A stretch of 17,828 bases of DNA from Bacillota bacterium. GTDB lineage: Bacteria; Bacillota; Clostridia; Lachnospirales; Lachnospiraceae. The notes under the pieces were generated by a model. It worked only from the letters and a program-made list of their open reading frames with translations. It was not told the origin of the DNA and did no database searches. Each line of letters opens with the position of its first letter. The stretch's first letter is position 1. Positions 16,582-17,828 of the stretch are shown here, one piece after another. The position numbers and the translations under genes were made by a program. The stretch lies in the NCBI GenBank assembly GCA_023392995.1, contig JAEWMZ010000420.1, positions 1-17,828 on the forward strand. The letters run 5' to 3'.

Positions 16582-17541
16582 CTACTTTTTATCCGTTCTG
16601 GATACAAATTGATATATTACAGTGAATACCGCCAATATTAAAAATGTGATACCTCCCACAGCCATGGAACGGCCTGCCTGGAAATATTTAAATCCATAAT
16701 AATAGCTTTCAAGCATCAAACTGATAGAAGCATTGTTGGGACCTCCCGCAGTCATAGCCAGTGGTTCCTGCATAACCTGGAATACACCAATAATTTGTCT
16801 TATTAGCATCAATAAAATCAGATTCCGAAGCTGCGGAATCTGTATGCTCCACACTTTACGAAAAAAGCCTGCACCATCGACGCTGGCAGCTTCATAAAGA
16901 TTTTGATTAATCCCCTGAAGGGCAGCCAGATAGATTAACATAGAGCCTCCAAAACCGCGCCAGGTCATCGTTAATACGATCAGTGGAATGGTCAGCTTTG
17001 GATTTTGAAGCCACTGGGAAGGCTCCAGACCTATGAATCCAAGTAAAATGTTTAGGATACCGCCCTTACTGGGGTCAAAAATAAAATACCACAGTAACGC
17101 AGTCGCCATGCCTGGAATCATACTTGGAAAGTAGAACAAAAAACGATACACTGCTTTCATATGAACCATTTCATTCAGCATAACCGCAATAATAAGCGGG
17201 GTCAGAAAGCCTATCACCAGCGACCAACCGGTATATGCAAATGTATTTTTTAATGCTGATAAAAATTCTGAATTGGATAGTATATCCATATAATTTTGCA
17301 ACCCTACAAATTCCGTTGCGTCATAACCTACTGTTCTATAAAAAGATAGAACCAGACCTGATATTAATGGTTCCCAAAGTATAACTACAAATAAAAATAA
17401 GGTAGGTACCAGAAGAACCCATGAGCCGATATCACGCCTGATTGCCAGAAATACAGGATGAAAGATTCCTGCCCTCGCTGTGGTAGAACCCATATTTTTA
17501 TTTGCATGTAGTTGATCTGCCTTTATGTATCTTTTCTTCAA
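16582..17541 (-). CDS. Carbohydrate ABC transporter permease, UgpA/LplB type (CUT1)
   Basis: A 319-residue inner permease of the importer. Hydrophobic segments include GSWVLLVPTLFLFVVILWEP, FAYTGWSLVIGFLTPLIIAV, FPSMIPGMATALLWYFIF and AVGGITFLILAVFTVIYQF. The EAA loop is LYEAASVDGAGFFRKVWSIQIPQL. I chose the TTG at 17541 because GGAGG lies seven bases upstream, and translation then starts KKRYIKADQLHANKN, a normal hydrophilic lead. An ATG at 17637 would add 32 residues, lacks a good ribosome binding site, and would place a hydrophobic stretch over a region with paired palindromes and a promoter-like sequence. It is separated from the solute-binding protein gene by 144 bases. Confidence 0.9.
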   Translation of the reverse strand: MKKRYIKADQLHANKNMGSTTARAGIFHPVFLAIRRDIGSWVLLVPTLFLFVVILWEPLISGLVLSFYRTVGYDATEFVGLQNYMDILSNSEFLSALKNTFAYTGWSLVIGFLTPLIIAVMLNEMVHMKAVYRFLFYFPSMIPGMATALLWYFIFDPSKGGILNILLGFIGLEPSQWLQNPKLTIPLIVLTMTWRGFGGSMLIYLAALQGINQNLYEAASVDGAGFFRKVWSIQIPQLRNLILLMLIRQIIGVFQVMQEPLAMTAGGPNNASISLMLESYYYGFKYFQAGRSMAVGGITFLILAVFTVIYQFVSRTDKK

Positions 17542-17600
17542 ATTTATCCCTCCAGGTTCTATCACAGAATAATATACCTCTATTGCTACCATGCACTGAA

Positions 17601-17650
17601 AGAATATCCCGGATATTGTAGTCATTCCAAAATACATTATCCAGGATATT
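17601..17650 (-). promoter_or_regulatory. Possible internal promoter with two operator-like near-palindromes
   Basis: The plus strand carries TATCCCGGATATT (17605-17617, within a 15-base palindrome from 17603) and TATCCAGGATATT (17638-17650). They are identical except for the central base, and their centres are 33 bp apart, about three helical turns. On the minus strand a candidate -35 TTGGAA (complement of 17625-17630), an 18-base spacer and a -10 TATTCT (complement of 17601-17606) lie between and over them. This arrangement suits a repressor or activator pair controlling the permeases separately from the binding protein. No experimental or family match is implied. Confidence 0.35.
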
Positions 17651-17685
17651 TCTCTTCTATCATAATTGCATTTCTAACCTACTAA

Positions 17686-17828
17686 TTATTGTGCCGCATT
17701 AAGATAATCTTTCTGGAAGCTTGCCGCTGCCTTTGTTAAAAGTGCTTTTGGATCAGCATCTTTATTGGTTAAAACCTCCTGAATTATAGTGTCCAGCAAA
17801 CCATAAAGCTCCTGACTGTTAACCGGCG
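17686..17828 (-). CDS. Extracellular sugar-binding protein of the ABC importer, C-terminal fragment
   Basis: Only the last 47 codons are in the window; the 5' part lies beyond base 17828. The residues PVNSQELYGLLDTIIQEVLT and the closing region PKALLTKAAASFQKDYLNAAQ resemble the C-terminal helices of family 1 solute-binding proteins, where the lysine- and alanine-rich last helix follows a helix ending in an IIQEVLTN-like sequence. The position directly ahead of two CUT1 permease genes supports this strongly. It would deliver oligosaccharide to the permease pair from outside the membrane. Ligand residues and the lipoprotein signal are not visible. Confidence 0.85.
   Translation of the reverse strand, partial: PVNSQELYGLLDTIIQEVLTNKDADPKALLTKAAASFQKDYLNAAQ

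Noticed and set aside
17542..17637. N-terminal extension of the first permease starting at an ATG at 17637
   Set aside because: No good ribosome binding site, a non-typical hydrophobic lead, and overlap with palindromic regulatory-looking DNA; the TTG at 17541 has a well-spaced GGAGG.

Overview
The window looks like a carbohydrate-utilisation locus from a Gram-positive anaerobe of the Clostridia, most likely a Lachnospiraceae relative. The basis is the moderately AT-rich DNA, strong AGGAGG-type ribosome binding sites, a CUT1-type sugar ABC transporter without its own ATPase, an AraC-type regulator and a set of glycoside hydrolases resembling those of plant-fibre and gut Clostridia. The taxonomic call is inference.

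Layout. Almost everything is on the minus strand, so transcription runs from high to low coordinates. It starts with the C-terminus of a sugar-binding lipoprotein-type protein (17686-17828, cut by the window). Two ABC permeases follow (17541-16582 and 16569-15676), then a GH106-like enzyme (15672-12964), a GH67-like barrel protein of uncertain family (12788-11166), a GH38 alpha-mannosidase (10987-8537), a GH78-type alpha-L-rhamnosidase (8431-6104) and a 1272-residue secreted protein with a GH-A-like barrel and two C-terminal repeat modules (6062-2244). An AraC-family regulator (1285-2169, plus strand) converges on the end of this cluster. A GH31 enzyme (945 to beyond base 1, minus strand) diverges from the regulator.

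How it may work. The secreted protein would bind and perhaps cut a complex glycan outside the cell. The ABC system would import the fragments, probably energised by a shared MsmX-type ATPase encoded elsewhere. The cytoplasmic enzymes, none with a signal peptide, would then trim rhamnosyl, mannosyl and possibly glucuronosyl or xylosyl/glucosyl residues. The AraC protein is the obvious candidate regulator. The exact glycan cannot be read from sequence; a rhamnose-, mannose- and uronic-acid-bearing plant gum or exopolysaccharide is an inference.

Non-coding structure is the least ordinary part. Related MITE-like sequences, with tips TAGGTAATTxxGAAAC and apparent TA target dinucleotides, occupy three consecutive gene junctions: an intact two-armed copy (12807-12958), an 80-base truncated copy (11099-11178) that supplies the stop codon of the GH67-like gene, and a more decayed half copy (8456-8511). 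A different palindromic element with two 61-base tandem units lies between the regulator and the GH31 gene (1040-1231). A pair of near-identical 13-base near-palindromes, 33 bp centre to centre, overlaps a possible internal promoter ahead of the permeases (17601-17650).
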